DNA from: Rhizobium chutanense
GTDB lineage: Bacteria > Pseudomonadota > Alphaproteobacteria > Rhizobiales > Rhizobiaceae
Reading direction: 5' to 3'
Assembly: GCF_002531935.1 (NCBI RefSeq)
Contig: NZ_NWSV01000007.1
Location: forward strand, 124,001-188,000
Length of the DNA stretch: 64,000 nucleotides
This document shows positions 25,200 through 33,351 of this stretch, in pieces. How positions within the stretch are numbered: the stretch's first letter is position 1; each line of letters begins with the position of its first letter. Under the pieces are notes generated by a model. It did no database searches. It had not been told where the DNA came from and saw only the letters and a list, made by a program, of their open reading frames with translations. The translations under genes and the position numbers were made by a program.

Positions 25200-25313
25200 T
25201 CAGGAGAAGTGCCGGTATATCAGGACGCCGACAGACCCCCAGAAGATAAGCGGCGTAAATATCATTCCCGCAACGAAAATCTTTGTCACCGCAAACTCCG
25301 CAATTTCAGTCAT
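25200..25313 (-). CDS. 37-aa single-pass membrane protein
   Basis: A short frame from the ATG at 25313 to a TGA at 25200. It encodes an acidic N-terminus (M-T-E-I-A-E-F-A), one hydrophobic helix (I-F-V-A-G-M-I-F-T-P-L-I-F-W-G-S-V-G-V-L-I) and a Y-R-H-F-S end. The composition is that of a bitopic small membrane protein. The ribosome site is weak (GG eight to nine bases upstream), so expression is not assured. It is convergent with the RidA gene. Confidence 0.5.
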   Translation of the reverse strand: MTEIAEFAVTKIFVAGMIFTPLIFWGSVGVLIYRHFS

Positions 25314-25459
25314 GCCGCAAACCTATTGCAACGACGTGGGTTTGCCATGGGCATAAAGTCCGGGACAGATCGGGCCTTGGTCTGAGTTTTGCAGCAATTC
25401 CAAAATGCGACAGTGCCATCCGCATGGAGGCGATTATTGCCTATTCTGCGTGAGAACGG

Positions 25460-26590
25460 CTAACCGAGAGCGGCCAGCCGCTCGATGAAGCGCTCCTTCT
25501 GAGCATGGCGTTCGCGGATCGAATGCAGGCGGCGGGTGAAATCGGCCTTGCCGCCATTTTCTTCGGCAATTGTCTTGAGGTCGGCGAGGAGGCTGGCGGC
25601 CGCGTTATAGCCGGGCGCGTTGCGTCGCGCGATCTCGGTCTCGACCTCGCGCCAGACGGCATCGCCCCGTTGTATGATCGCGTTGAGCCGTGCGCGGCGG
25701 GCGTTAGCCTCTTTCTCCTCCTGCCGCTTTCTTTCTGCCGCGAGCCGCTCCTCCTCCTCGCGTTTGCGGATACCGCGAATCGCGCCGGCACGGGCCTGCA
25801 ATTCCCCAGCCGTATGCGTGGCGGCTGCTGAATTCGCGCTCGGAAGGCTCCGGGCGCTTTTCCGCAACTCGCTTGCCACATACGGATCGCCCTCGATCAG
25901 ACGGACCAGCATTTCCGTCTTCTCGCTATCGGGCAAGGCGGCGACGAACCGCCGGATGGCATCTGACGCCATGGGGCTGCTCAATACCGTCTCGGCCGGG
26001 CGTTCGGCGGCAGCCGCAACGAGGTCGGCATCGAGACCGAAGAAATGCGCGAAGGCTTCAAGCTCATCGGTCATCGGACCTATCCCGGGCAGCGGCGCCA
26101 CCTCCTCCGGCCCGAGTGTTTCCGCTTGGACCGCCATCAGCCACAGCAGATAGAAGAGCCTGAGATCACCGCCGAGCACAGCGGCGCGCAACGGTGTCAG
26201 CGCCGCAAGCCAACCCGATCCGTCGTCACTGTAATCCTCTGGTTCCTGATCCTCGCATACAATGTCGAGGATCAGGTTTTCGCCCGAGGGCGTGAGTTCG
26301 ACACCATCGACCTCGCGGAGAAATCCGTCGAACTGTTGCAGGTCGACAAGCCGCTTGGGAAAACGGATCATCAGGCGCCGCGTCCCCCAGTTCGCGAGAT
26401 AAAGGTGCAGGTCGAACCAGCGTTCCATGAGGTCGGCCGGGTTACCCTTGAGGTCGCCCCAATCGTAGGAGTTGGTGAAGCTTGTGGACGTGATCCGCGC
26501 CCGTGTCGATAAATCCCGAAGGGATTGGCGATCTGCCTCGCTGAGGGGGCGGTCGATCGTTTGGAATTCGTAATATTGATATTCGCTCAT
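25460..26590 (-). CDS. Conserved protein of unknown function with coiled-coil C-terminus
   Basis: 376 aa. The opening S-E-Y-Q-Y-Y-E-F-Q-T-I-D-R-P-L-S-E and F-T-N-S-Y-D-W-G-D-L-K-G are strongly patterned, and I recall similar proteins in actinobacteria and myxobacteria, where a SWIM zinc-finger gene often follows. No such gene is present here. Residues about 125-250 form a helical domain. Residues about 262-310 are a charged coiled coil (R-K-R-E-E-E-E-R-L-A-A-E-R-K-R-Q-E-E-K). No signal peptide or membrane helix, so it is cytosolic. Biochemical role unknown. Confidence 0.78.
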   Translation of the reverse strand: MSEYQYYEFQTIDRPLSEADRQSLRDLSTRARITSTSFTNSYDWGDLKGNPADLMERWFDLHLYLANWGTRRLMIRFPKRLVDLQQFDGFLREVDGVELTPSGENLILDIVCEDQEPEDYSDDGSGWLAALTPLRAAVLGGDLRLFYLLWLMAVQAETLGPEEVAPLPGIGPMTDELEAFAHFFGLDADLVAAAAERPAETVLSSPMASDAIRRFVAALPDSEKTEMLVRLIEGDPYVASELRKSARSLPSANSAAATHTAGELQARAGAIRGIRKREEEERLAAERKRQEEKEANARRARLNAIIQRGDAVWREVETEIARRNAPGYNAAASLLADLKTIAEENGGKADFTRRLHSIRERHAQKERFIERLAALG

Positions 26591-26843
26591 GGCCGTGGTG
26601 ATCGAGATTTCATCGTGGACGAAGGCGGTTCCAGTCTGCGATCCCGCTTTGATCAGACCGGATGCAGCACGCCGAGAACTTCGAGGATTCGCAGCGTCTC
26701 GGCAAGCATCCGGTTTCTCGCTCCACGATGTCCTAATCCTTGTTGCTTGCGCGTCATATCCTCAGCCCATATCGTTGCGGCCCAACCGGACCTCATCAAC
26801 GAGGCTGGACAAAAAGGCAAACCGGCGGAAAGAGGACCTGACA

Positions 26844-27233
26844 ATGAAATTGGGCTGGCAACCAAGGAAATGGCTCGAGAAAAAGATCAAACGAGGCGTC
26901 CACAGCTACCCCGCCGGTACGATTGCCTACTATGGACCCGACAACAGCCGCGCCACGAAGGTTGCCGTCGCCATCATCCCGGCACGGGATTCGGAGCCGG
27001 CCGATTTGCGCCGGTGGTTTGCTGAAAGCGGCGATCTCAGGAGGGATGAGGCGGTGATTGCCGAGATCGCCGCCTTCCTGCGCGAGAATGACGTCAAGTC
27101 GGTGACAGCGACGGACGGAATCTTCGGATGCCCTCACGAGGAGGGAATCGATTATCCGCTTGGCGAAGCCTGCCCGGAGTGCTCGTATTGGAAGGGACGA
27201 AACCGTTGGACCGGCAAGCTTGAGGCAAGTTGA
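26844..27233 (+). CDS. Small protein of unknown function with Cys pairs
   Basis: 129 aa from the ATG at 26844, with GAGG about nine bases upstream; the longer open frame from 26589 overlaps a promoter region and lacks support. The N-terminus is basic (R-K-W-L-E-K-K-I-K-R-G). The C-terminal part contains F-G-C-P-H-E-E-G-I-D-Y-P and A-C-P-E-C-S-Y-W, a Cys/His set that could bind a metal ion. Similar proteins occur in other rhizobia, but I cannot name a family. It is transcribed divergently from the preceding gene and upstream of the PhnA-like gene. Confidence 0.7.
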   Translation: MKLGWQPRKWLEKKIKRGVHSYPAGTIAYYGPDNSRATKVAVAIIPARDSEPADLRRWFAESGDLRRDEAVIAEIAAFLRENDVKSVTATDGIFGCPHEEGIDYPLGEACPECSYWKGRNRWTGKLEAS

Positions 27234-27326
27234 ATTGCGACGGTCCCGACCGATCTCCCCGTTCGTCATGGTTGACTAAGCCGTCTCGCCATGATTTCCC
27301 GTCCGGGATTATCGAATGAGGACATC

Positions 27327-27551
27327 ATGGCCGACGACATCATCGTAAAGGACAGCAACGGAAGCCAGCTTCACGACGGCGATTCCGTAACCCTGATCAA
27401 GGACCTCAAGGTCAAGGGAACCTCGGAGACGCTGAAGCGTGGAACGCTGGTGAAGGGCATTCGCCTGACCGACAATCCCGGTGAGATCGAGTGCAACACC
27501 AAGCAGGTCAAAGGCCTGGTGCTGAAAACCGAGTTTTTGAAGAAGGCGTAG
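27327..27551 (+). CDS. PhnA-like (PF03831 C-terminal domain) small protein
   Basis: 74 aa from the ATG at 27327, with GAGG six bases upstream. The whole protein is the SH3-like C-terminal domain of the PhnA/YjdM family: V-K-D-S-N-G-S-Q-L-H-D-G-D-S-V, I-K-D-L-K-V-K-G and L-K-R-G-T-L-V-K-G-I-R-L. The N-terminal zinc ribbon of full-length PhnA is absent. Despite the label 'alkylphosphonate utilisation', PhnA has no proven phosphonate role, and the function here is unknown. Confidence 0.85.
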   Translation: MADDIIVKDSNGSQLHDGDSVTLIKDLKVKGTSETLKRGTLVKGIRLTDNPGEIECNTKQVKGLVLKTEFLKKA

Positions 27552-27566
27552 GGCCACCCCGCTCCA

Positions 27567-28385
27567 TTAATCGCCCTCCTGCGGCACTTCCTCGGTAATC
27601 ACTTCGAAACGGGCGAGTGTTGCCGGGCCGAACGCCGTCGACATCGCGACATCGGTGGCGTCGCGGCCGGTCGCCATCAATATTCTGCCGATGCGCGGCG
27701 TGTTATGGCGGGCATCGACCGTATGCCAGTGGCCACCGAGAAAGACCTCGAACCAAGCGCTGAAATCCATCGGATTGGGATCGATCGGAACGCCGATATC
27801 GCCGAGGTAACCGGTGCAATATCGCGCCGGGATATTCATGCATCGGCAAAGCGCGATGGCGAGATGGGCAAAGTCGCGGCAGACGCCTGATTTGTCGATG
27901 AAGCCGCCATGCGCGGTCCTGAGCAGGTCGGCCTTCAGGTAGTCGAAGGTGATGTGGTCATGGACGAAATCGCAGATCGCCTGAACGCGCGCCCAGCCGA
28001 GCGGCGTCGACGAGAAGGTTGCCCAGGCGAAATCGGCAAGCCTGTCGGTGTCGCAATAGCGGCTGCCGAGCAGGAAGACGAGCACCTCGTCCGGCAGGTC
28101 GTTGATCGCGTGCTGGACGGCATCCTCAGGAATGACGTCGGGTTGCCCGCTGTCGTAGATCTCGAACTCCGTGGAGATCGTCGTGACTCCCGCCGGGGCG
28201 ACGATACGGCTGCAGGCATTGCCGAAACCATCGGTATATTCCCAGGCCTCGATCGCCCGGTCGAAGGTCACGACCTGCTCGCTGAGAAGATCGGCGCGGC
28301 GGGAAGGATGAATGTTGAGAACGAGCAGCATCGGTGTCGGCTGTATGCATTCATAGCCCAGATGAAACCCGGCGCGTATCTTCAT
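27567..28385 (-). CDS. Transglutaminase-like protein lacking the canonical catalytic His
   Basis: 272 aa. A transglutaminase-core domain (about 120-230) with the nucleophile in K-S-G-V-C-R-D-F-A-H (Cys169) and the late Asp in H-T-V-D-A-R (Asp224). The position that normally reads H-A-W reads S-A-W (D-F-S-A-W-F-E-V, Ser209), so the classical Cys-His-Asp triad is incomplete unless another His serves. The N-terminal beta-domain resembles the cyanophycinase-linked bacterial transglutaminase group. It is probably a cytosolic protease or amidase. A second, complete transglutaminase gene lies 104 bases upstream on the same strand. Confidence 0.85.
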   Translation of the reverse strand: MKIRAGFHLGYECIQPTPMLLVLNIHPSRRADLLSEQVVTFDRAIEAWEYTDGFGNACSRIVAPAGVTTISTEFEIYDSGQPDVIPEDAVQHAINDLPDEVLVFLLGSRYCDTDRLADFAWATFSSTPLGWARVQAICDFVHDHITFDYLKADLLRTAHGGFIDKSGVCRDFAHLAIALCRCMNIPARYCTGYLGDIGVPIDPNPMDFSAWFEVFLGGHWHTVDARHNTPRIGRILMATGRDATDVAMSTAFGPATLARFEVITEEVPQEGD

Positions 28386-28489
28386 TGTGGCTTCCTCGCG
28401 TCCCGCACAGATGCGTGACTATGCAACGTCGATGGCGCTGCCCGGTTCCCGCGAGCTGCGGCTGCGGCCAAACTGGGGATAATCCAGGC

Positions 28490-29362
28490 TCACCTCGTGG
28501 TGACGTTGACCTGCACCGTCATGCTGTCGAAATCCGCTCCATCCCCGTCATAACTGCCGCTCAGCGGTACGGCCTGGCGCGGATCGCGGGCGACCGCGAC
28601 ACGAATGAGATCGCGATTGCCGACGATCCCATTGGTCGGATCGAACTCCGCCCAGCCGGCGCCCGGAAGATAAATCTGGCACCATGCATGGGTGGACCCG
28701 CCGCCGAGCACGGTCGAGCCGTCCCGGTCGGGAACATAGACATAGCCCGTGACAAAGCGCGCCGCGAGGCCGAGCACGCGTGCCGCCTCCATCATCAGAA
28801 GCGCAAAATCCCGGCAGGTGCCGGAGCGAAGCTGCAAAGTCTGCAGCGGCGTCTGGGTTCCGTGCTCCATCCGGCGCTGATAGACGAAGCTCTCCCGAAT
28901 GGCGTAACACATGGTCATCAGCAGATGCCCGGTCTCCGTCGGACGTCCCCGGCGCAAGAACTGGCGCGCCCAGCGTCCGACCTCGTCGTTGGGGTCGGGA
29001 TAGTGGCGTTGCATCGCCGGCGTCAGATCGGCAATCTCGTCCTTGTCGTAGGAGAAGGGATAGATGAGCGCTTGGTCGTCGACCTTGAGATCCAGGGCGA
29101 CCTGCGGCGTATGATCGAGCGTGATCCAGGTTTCGAACCGAAGCTCGGAGGACGGCTTCGAAATATCGACGAGCGCCACGCAATTGCCGAAAACATCGTG
29201 GATCCAGCGCACATGGCTTTCCTCAGGATAGGTCGTCAACGACACGTCGATCAGCCGCTGGTCGAAACTGTCGCGCGGCCGGAACATCAACCGATGCTCG
29301 CCGAAATCGACCTCCCTGACGTAGCGATAGGAGGTAATGTGGCGGACGGAGAAAATCGTCAT
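28490..29362 (-). CDS. Transglutaminase-like cysteine protease with N-terminal beta-domain
   Basis: 290 aa from the ATG at 29362, where the family sequence begins (F-S-V-R-H-I-T-S-Y-R-Y). The N-terminal bacterial transglutaminase domain (about 1-80) includes L-M-F-R-P-R-D. The core has a complete triad: Cys183 (S-G-T-C-R-D-F-A), His225 (S-T-H-A-W) and Asp241 (E-F-D-P-T-N-G). Such proteins often cluster with alpha-E and ATP-grasp genes in peptide-tagging loci; none of those is present here. Substrate unknown. It is in the same orientation as the second transglutaminase, so the two may be co-transcribed. Confidence 0.88.
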   Translation of the reverse strand: MTIFSVRHITSYRYVREVDFGEHRLMFRPRDSFDQRLIDVSLTTYPEESHVRWIHDVFGNCVALVDISKPSSELRFETWITLDHTPQVALDLKVDDQALIYPFSYDKDEIADLTPAMQRHYPDPNDEVGRWARQFLRRGRPTETGHLLMTMCYAIRESFVYQRRMEHGTQTPLQTLQLRSGTCRDFALLMMEAARVLGLAARFVTGYVYVPDRDGSTVLGGGSTHAWCQIYLPGAGWAEFDPTNGIVGNRDLIRVAVARDPRQAVPLSGSYDGDGADFDSMTVQVNVTTR

Positions 29363-29544
29363 CGGCCGCCGTCCGATAATCTGTCCACTGTCCTTCTCCA
29401 AGGCGGCGGCGCCACCTCTCCTATGCGAAAGCGCCCTGCTCGCTTCCCCGCTCATCCCGATTTCTTGTCATATAAGCACATTCGAAAGATTGCTATTGTG
29501 CGTCAACCGATCGACGGCAGAGCCGTCCAACCTAAGAGGATAAC

Positions 29545-29661
29545 ATGCATATCATCTGGGACGTTCTGACACTTCTGCTGACAATCGGCTCGCTCTATGG
29601 CGGTCGCGAATACCGGATTATTCGCGCCCGTGCCCGCGCTCAGAACTGGGGCAATTTCTGA
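29545..29661 (+). CDS. 38-aa small membrane-associated protein
   Basis: Begins at the ATG at 29545, with AAGAGG six to eight bases upstream, a good ribosome site. A hydrophobic stretch (W-D-V-L-T-L-L-L-T-I-G-S-L-Y) precedes a basic tail (R-E-Y-R-I-I-R-A-R-A-R-A-Q). A Rho-independent terminator lies 140 bases downstream in the same orientation, supporting a short transcript. No family recognised. Confidence 0.6.
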   Translation: MHIIWDVLTLLLTIGSLYGGREYRIIRARARAQNWGNF

Positions 29662-29800
29662 TCTTTCGATAGGCTGGTCGCATGGCCTCGCTGCCGGAAG
29701 GGCGCCGGTCGCGGATACGTCGAATGACGTAAAGCCATGCGCTTCAGCAAGTGCTTTATTAGCCGAGACGGCGTCAACCCGTCCATTCTCCTGTTATTCC

Positions 29801-29831
29801 AAGCCCGCCTCACCCCAGGCGGGCTTCTTTT
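29801..29831 (+). terminator. Rho-independent terminator
   Basis: A perfect 10-bp stem (AAGCCCGCCT/AGGCGGGCTT) with a 6-base loop is followed by CTTTT. It would end the transcript of the 38-aa gene at 29545 or a small RNA from the 140-base gap. Confidence 0.85.
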
Positions 29832-29873
29832 CGCGGCAATTCTTCTGTCGCGCGTATCTTCCTGGCGCCTGCC

Positions 29874-30029
29874 TCACTTCTTGGCGCCGGCCGAAAGCAC
29901 CCGATGCGTGGCATTGTCCATCGCGTGGCTCGCCTCCTGTCCATCCTTCTTCAGCCCGTATGCGGTATTGCCGCAGCCGGACAGGAGGAGCAGGCAGATA
30001 CCGGCGATGGCGATTGCAGCTTTTGACAT
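29874..30029 (-). CDS. Entericidin-like small lipoprotein
   Basis: 51 aa from the ATG at 30029, with GGGGGA seven bases upstream. The lipoprotein signal has the lipobox L-S-G-C (Cys19), followed by the entericidin pattern G-N-T-A-Y-G-L-K-K-D-G-Q and a short amphipathic helix (A-S-H-A-M-D-N-A-T). Entericidin A/B family members are small outer- or inner-membrane lipoproteins linked in E. coli to osmotic stress and stationary-phase lysis. The gene stands alone between the terminator at 29831 and an AT-rich gap. Confidence 0.8.
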   Translation of the reverse strand: MSKAAIAIAGICLLLLSGCGNTAYGLKKDGQEASHAMDNATHRVLSAGAKK

Positions 30030-30395
30030 CAAGTGTTCCCCCGGATCGAAATGGCTTCCGGATAAAATGATGCGCTTCGCGCCAAAATCAATCCGCATGA
30101 ATCGCATGGGCGACGGATTAATCCGCTGAAAGATGCCGCGAACGACTGAAGTGTAGTCACCCCAAGGCAGTACCTGCCATCGCGCTTTCGGGCGCTGCTT
30201 TTCAAAACATTCTCAGATCATCTCTCATGACGTGCGCCAATTACTCCAGTATTTATTCTTCCGTATTGTAAAGGAACACATGTATCATTTTGATATTTTA
30301 AGTTTTACTCAAATTGGATGCTTAACTATTTATTAGTAATAACCTTGCGCCGCGGCCGCTTGAGTTTATTCTTTTCTCAAAGGGGAGAGAGAAGA

Positions 30396-30512
30396 ATGTT
30401 TAACAAAAGCCTGATCATGCCTTTCGGCTTTGCGATGCTCGCCATATCGGGCCTTCTGTTCCAGCTGGTTGTGTATGCGCTGGAAACGCCGGTCACCCAT
30501 TTGCAGCCGTAA
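30396..30512 (+). CDS. 38-aa single-pass membrane protein
   Basis: From the ATG at 30396, with AGGGGAGA 8-13 bases upstream. It reads as one membrane helix (M-P-F-G-F-A-M-L-A-I-S-G-L-L-F-Q-L-V-V-Y) with a basic N-terminus and a short polar tail. The preceding 290 bases (30108-30395) are AT-rich and hold no gene I can support. It lies 81 bases upstream of the GlsB-like gene and may be co-transcribed. Confidence 0.6.
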   Translation: MFNKSLIMPFGFAMLAISGLLFQLVVYALETPVTHLQP

Positions 30513-30593
30513 GCCGCTTTAAATTCTGCCGGGAGTGGAATTTCCTTCCGTTTCATGCATTCTTCGAGTCGGTTTACCAGGAGGGAGCTAACC

Positions 30594-30848
30594 ATGGAAA
30601 ACGCAGGTGTAGGTTGGATTGCAGCCATCATTATCGGCGGCATCGCCGGATGGCTGGCGGAAAAGGTCATGAGCAGCAACATGGGCTTGCTCATGAATAT
30701 ATTGCTCGGCATCGTCGGCGCCATTGTCGCCAACTGGATCCTGGGTCTGTTGCACATCCAGCCGCTTGCCGGTTGGCTGGGTTACCTGATCACCGGTTTC
30801 GTCGGTGCCTGCATCCTGATTTTCGTCGGCCGCCTCATCCGCCGCTGA
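30594..30848 (+). CDS. GlsB/YeaQ/YmgE family stress-response membrane protein
   Basis: 84 aa from the ATG at 30594, with AGGAGGG eight to ten bases upstream. Three Gly-rich hydrophobic helices follow the transglycosylase-associated (PF04226) pattern: G-W-I-A-A-I-I-I-G-G-I-A-G-W-L-A, then L-L-M-N-I-L-L-G-I-V-G-A-I-V, and G-F-V-G-A-C-I-L. Family members are induced by stress and stationary phase; their function is unresolved. It ends at a bidirectional terminator. Confidence 0.92.
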   Translation: MENAGVGWIAAIIIGGIAGWLAEKVMSSNMGLLMNILLGIVGAIVANWILGLLHIQPLAGWLGYLITGFVGACILIFVGRLIRR

Positions 30849-30897
30849 CCCCGGTCGCGACAGCTGACCCGGTCGCGATAGCTCGCCATCGAAACAC

Positions 30898-30928
30898 CAA
30901 AAGCCGGGCAATCATGGCGCCCGGCTTT
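30898..30928. terminator. Bidirectional Rho-independent terminator
   Basis: A perfect 11-bp stem (AAAAGCCGGGC / GCCCGGCTTTT) with a 9-base loop has T runs on both strands. It serves the convergent GlsB-like gene (plus) and DUF883 gene (minus). Confidence 0.9.
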
Positions 30929-30948
30929 TCATTGTCCAGAAGTCTTTT

Positions 30949-31230
30949 TCAGCGACGGCTCAGCAGCCCGAAAACATAGGCGATGCCTGCCGTCACCGCC
31001 AGCGCCATGAGCGGTTCTTCGCGAACCTTGTCACGCAGCTGTTCCGTCATCAGCGATGCCTCGTCTGTTACCGCCGACTTTGCCCCCTGCCCGAGCGCGA
31101 CCACGCTTTCCGTCAGCCGGGCGAGGTCGTTGCGAAGGGCTGCGACCTGGGCCGACAGGTCGTCTGCCGCCATATCGGCCTTGACGCGCGCAGCGGTGGA
31201 TTCGGCGGAAGCGGATTTCAATTCTGCCAT
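30949..31230 (-). CDS. DUF883 (ElaB/YqjD-like) family protein
   Basis: 93 aa from the ATG at 31230, with AGGAG seven bases upstream; Met at 31248 is the alternative. A helical N-terminal half (A-D-D-L-S-A-Q-V-A-A-L-R-N-D-L-A-R-L-T-E) is followed by E-E-P-L-M-A-L-A-V-T-A-G-I-A-Y-V-F-G-L-L-S-R-R. This is the DUF883 arrangement: a coiled coil and one C-terminal membrane anchor. E. coli ElaB and YqjD bind ribosomes at the membrane in stationary phase. A perfect EcfG-type promoter lies 30 bases upstream of the start. Confidence 0.88.
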   Translation of the reverse strand: MAELKSASAESTAARVKADMAADDLSAQVAALRNDLARLTESVVALGQGAKSAVTDEASLMTEQLRDKVREEPLMALAVTAGIAYVFGLLSRR

Positions 31231-31261
31231 GGTCTGCTCCTGTTTCATGGGATGCCGCTTC

Positions 31262-31287
31262 AACGAAATGGCGGCCCGAAAGGTTCC
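31262..31287 (-). promoter_or_regulatory. EcfG-type promoter of the DUF883 gene
   Basis: Minus-strand GGAAC (31287-31283), exactly 17 bases, then CGTT (31265-31262), a full match to the EcfG consensus. The -10 element is about 31 bases from the ATG at 31230. Confidence 0.75.
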
Positions 31288-31450
31288 GCCGCAACCGATC
31301 TTTTGTTCGCCGTAAAGCCGCCTCGGCCGAGCGGCAGGCTTGTGCAGCTTTTCGCGCGACAAACCCTTCATTTCCTGTCGGGTTTGTTTTAAGGAACGTC
31401 GAATGTCCGCCCGCGCGCGGGCTCAATGATACTGCGAGGTTTGCGTTTCT

Positions 31451-33343
31451 ATGTTCCATATCCTGAGAAGAGCCGCTCAGACCTGGGTCGCCAAGCTGCT
31501 GATGCTTCTGCTGGTCGCGTCCTTCGGCATCTGGGGCGTCTCCCGGTCGCTGATAACGGGCGGCAACAGCACCACGGTCGTGACCGTCGGCGATCAGCAT
31601 GTGGACGTCAACGAATTCCACCTCGCCTATCAGCGCCAGGTGGCAAGCCTCAGCCAGCAGTTCGGCATGCGTCTCACCCCGGAACAGGCCCGCGCCTTCG
31701 GCGTCGAACAGCAGGTGCTCGCCCAGCTCGTCGCCGGCGCCTCGCTCGATCAGCTCGCCGAAGACATGAACCTCGGCCTCTCCGAGGATCGCCTCGCCCA
31801 GCTGATCGCCGACGATCCGGCTTTCAAGGCGGTCAACGGCAAGTTCGACCGTGAACTCTTCATCTCGCGCCTGCGCAATGCCAATATCCGCCAGGACGAT
31901 TACATCAAGGAGCGCAGCAAGGTCGCCGTCCGCAGCCAGGTCGTCGACGCCATTTCGAATGGTTTCACCGCCCCGAAGACGCTGGTCGATGCCCTGAAGC
32001 TCTATGGCGATGAAAGCCGCAGCATCGACTATCTGCTGCTCACGAACGCCAATATCGAGCCGATCAAGGCGCCCGCCGACGACGTGCTGGCGACCTGGTT
32101 CGACGGCGTCAAGCAGCGCTACCAGGCGCCTGAATACCGCAAGCTCGTCTATCTCAAGCTGCAGCCCGCCGATATCGCCGACGCTGCGACCGTCACCGAC
32201 GACCAGATCCATGAAGCCTTCGACAAGAGCAAGGATACGTATCGCACGCCGGAAAGCCGCACCATCGAACAGCTGACCTTTGCCAGCAAGGATCTTGCCG
32301 CCGCCGCCGAAACGGCGCTGAAGGGCGGCACCAGCTTCGACCAGCTGGTCTCCGACCAGGGCAAGACGGCAAGCGACGTGCTGCTCGGCGAATTCACCAA
32401 GGACAAGGTTCCCGACCAGGCCGTTGCCGATGCCGCCTTCGCAGTTTCGAAGGATGGCGGCACGACGCCTGTCGTCGAAGGCTCCTTCGGCTCCGTCATC
32501 CTGCGCATCACCAACATCAAGCCGGAAACGGTGAAGAATTTCGACGAGGTGAAGGAAGACATCCGCAAGCAGCTGGCGCTGTCAAACGCCTCTCAGGAAG
32601 TGATCAACGTGCATGATCGTATCGAGGATCTGCGTGCCGGGGGGGCGACGCTCGAGGATATCGCCGGCCAGCTGAAGCTCACCGCCGTAGCCGTCGACGC
32701 CGTCGACATGACCGGCGCAGACAAGGACGGCAAAGAGGTCAAGGATATCCCGGCCAAGCAGCAGCTGCTCGGCGAAGCCTTCAAGACCGAAGTTGGTGTC
32801 GATGCGCCGCCTCTGCCGATCGGCAATGACGGTTATGTCTGGTTCAATGTCCGCGAGATCACGCCGACCCGCGAGCGCCCGGTCACCGAGGTGCACGAAA
32901 AGGCGGTCGAGGACTGGACGGCGGAACAGCAGAAAGCCGAACTCGCCAAGAAGGCCGACGAATTGAAGGCTGAGGCAGCCAAGGGCAAGGCGCTTGCCGA
33001 TATCGCGACGCCGCTCGGCATCGCCGTCGAAAGCAAGAGCGGCGTCACCCGCTCCACCGATGATCCGGTGCTCGGCCGCGCCGGCGTCACCGCCGCCTTC
33101 TCCGGGCCGATCGATACGGTCGCGAGCGCTGTCGGCGCCGATCCCTCGACGCAGATCCTGATGAAGGTCACCGAGGTCAACAGCCAGCCGACCAGCGACG
33201 CGCTGAACAACCGCGACGCCCAGATCACCGCCATGGCCAACGCCGCCGGCGATGATATTCTCGATCAGATGGTCAACCTGCTGCAGACGCAGTACGGCGC
33301 TCAGATCAACCAGACGCTCGCCGAACAGGCAACGACCCGCTAG
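31451..33343 (+). CDS. PpiD-like SurA N-terminal domain periplasmic folding factor
   Basis: 630 aa. A membrane anchor at about 14-34 ([15 protein letters not shown]) precedes the SurA-N-type chaperone domain (about 40-180, [11 protein letters not shown], then [11 protein letters not shown]). A parvulin-like domain follows (about 240-370, [10 protein letters not shown] ... G-G-T-T-P-V-V), then a second helical/PPIase-like portion. PpiD is an inner-membrane chaperone of newly exported proteins at the Sec translocon. It is the first gene of the operon with trpD eight bases downstream, a linkage seen in other Rhizobiales. Confidence 0.9.
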   Translation: MFHILRRAAQTWVAKLLMLLLVASFGIWGVSRSLITGGNSTTVVTVGDQHVDVNEFHLAYQRQVASLSQQFGMRLTPEQARAFGVEQQVLAQLVAGASLDQLAEDMNLGLSEDRLAQLIADDPAFKAVNGKFDRELFISRLRNANIRQDDYIKERSKVAVRSQVVDAISNGFTAPKTLVDALKLYGDESRSIDYLLLTNANIEPIKAPADDVLATWFDGVKQRYQAPEYRKLVYLKLQPADIADAATVTDDQIHEAFDKSKDTYRTPESRTIEQLTFASKDLAAAAETALKGGTSFDQLVSDQGKTASDVLLGEFTKDKVPDQAVADAAFAVSKDGGTTPVVEGSFGSVILRITNIKPETVKNFDEVKEDIRKQLALSNASQEVINVHDRIEDLRAGGATLEDIAGQLKLTAVAVDAVDMTGADKDGKEVKDIPAKQQLLGEAFKTEVGVDAPPLPIGNDGYVWFNVREITPTRERPVTEVHEKAVEDWTAEQQKAELAKKADELKAEAAKGKALADIATPLGIAVESKSGVTRSTDDPVLGRAGVTAAFSGPIDTVASAVGADPSTQILMKVTEVNSQPTSDALNNRDAQITAMANAAGDDILDQMVNLLQTQYGAQINQTLAEQATTR

Positions 33344-33351
33344 GAGGCTTT

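Noticed and set aside
30845..30882. A two-copy short direct repeat after the GlsB-like gene (GACCCCGGTCGCGACAGCT-like)
   Set aside because: Only two short units; no sign of a CRISPR or regulatory array.
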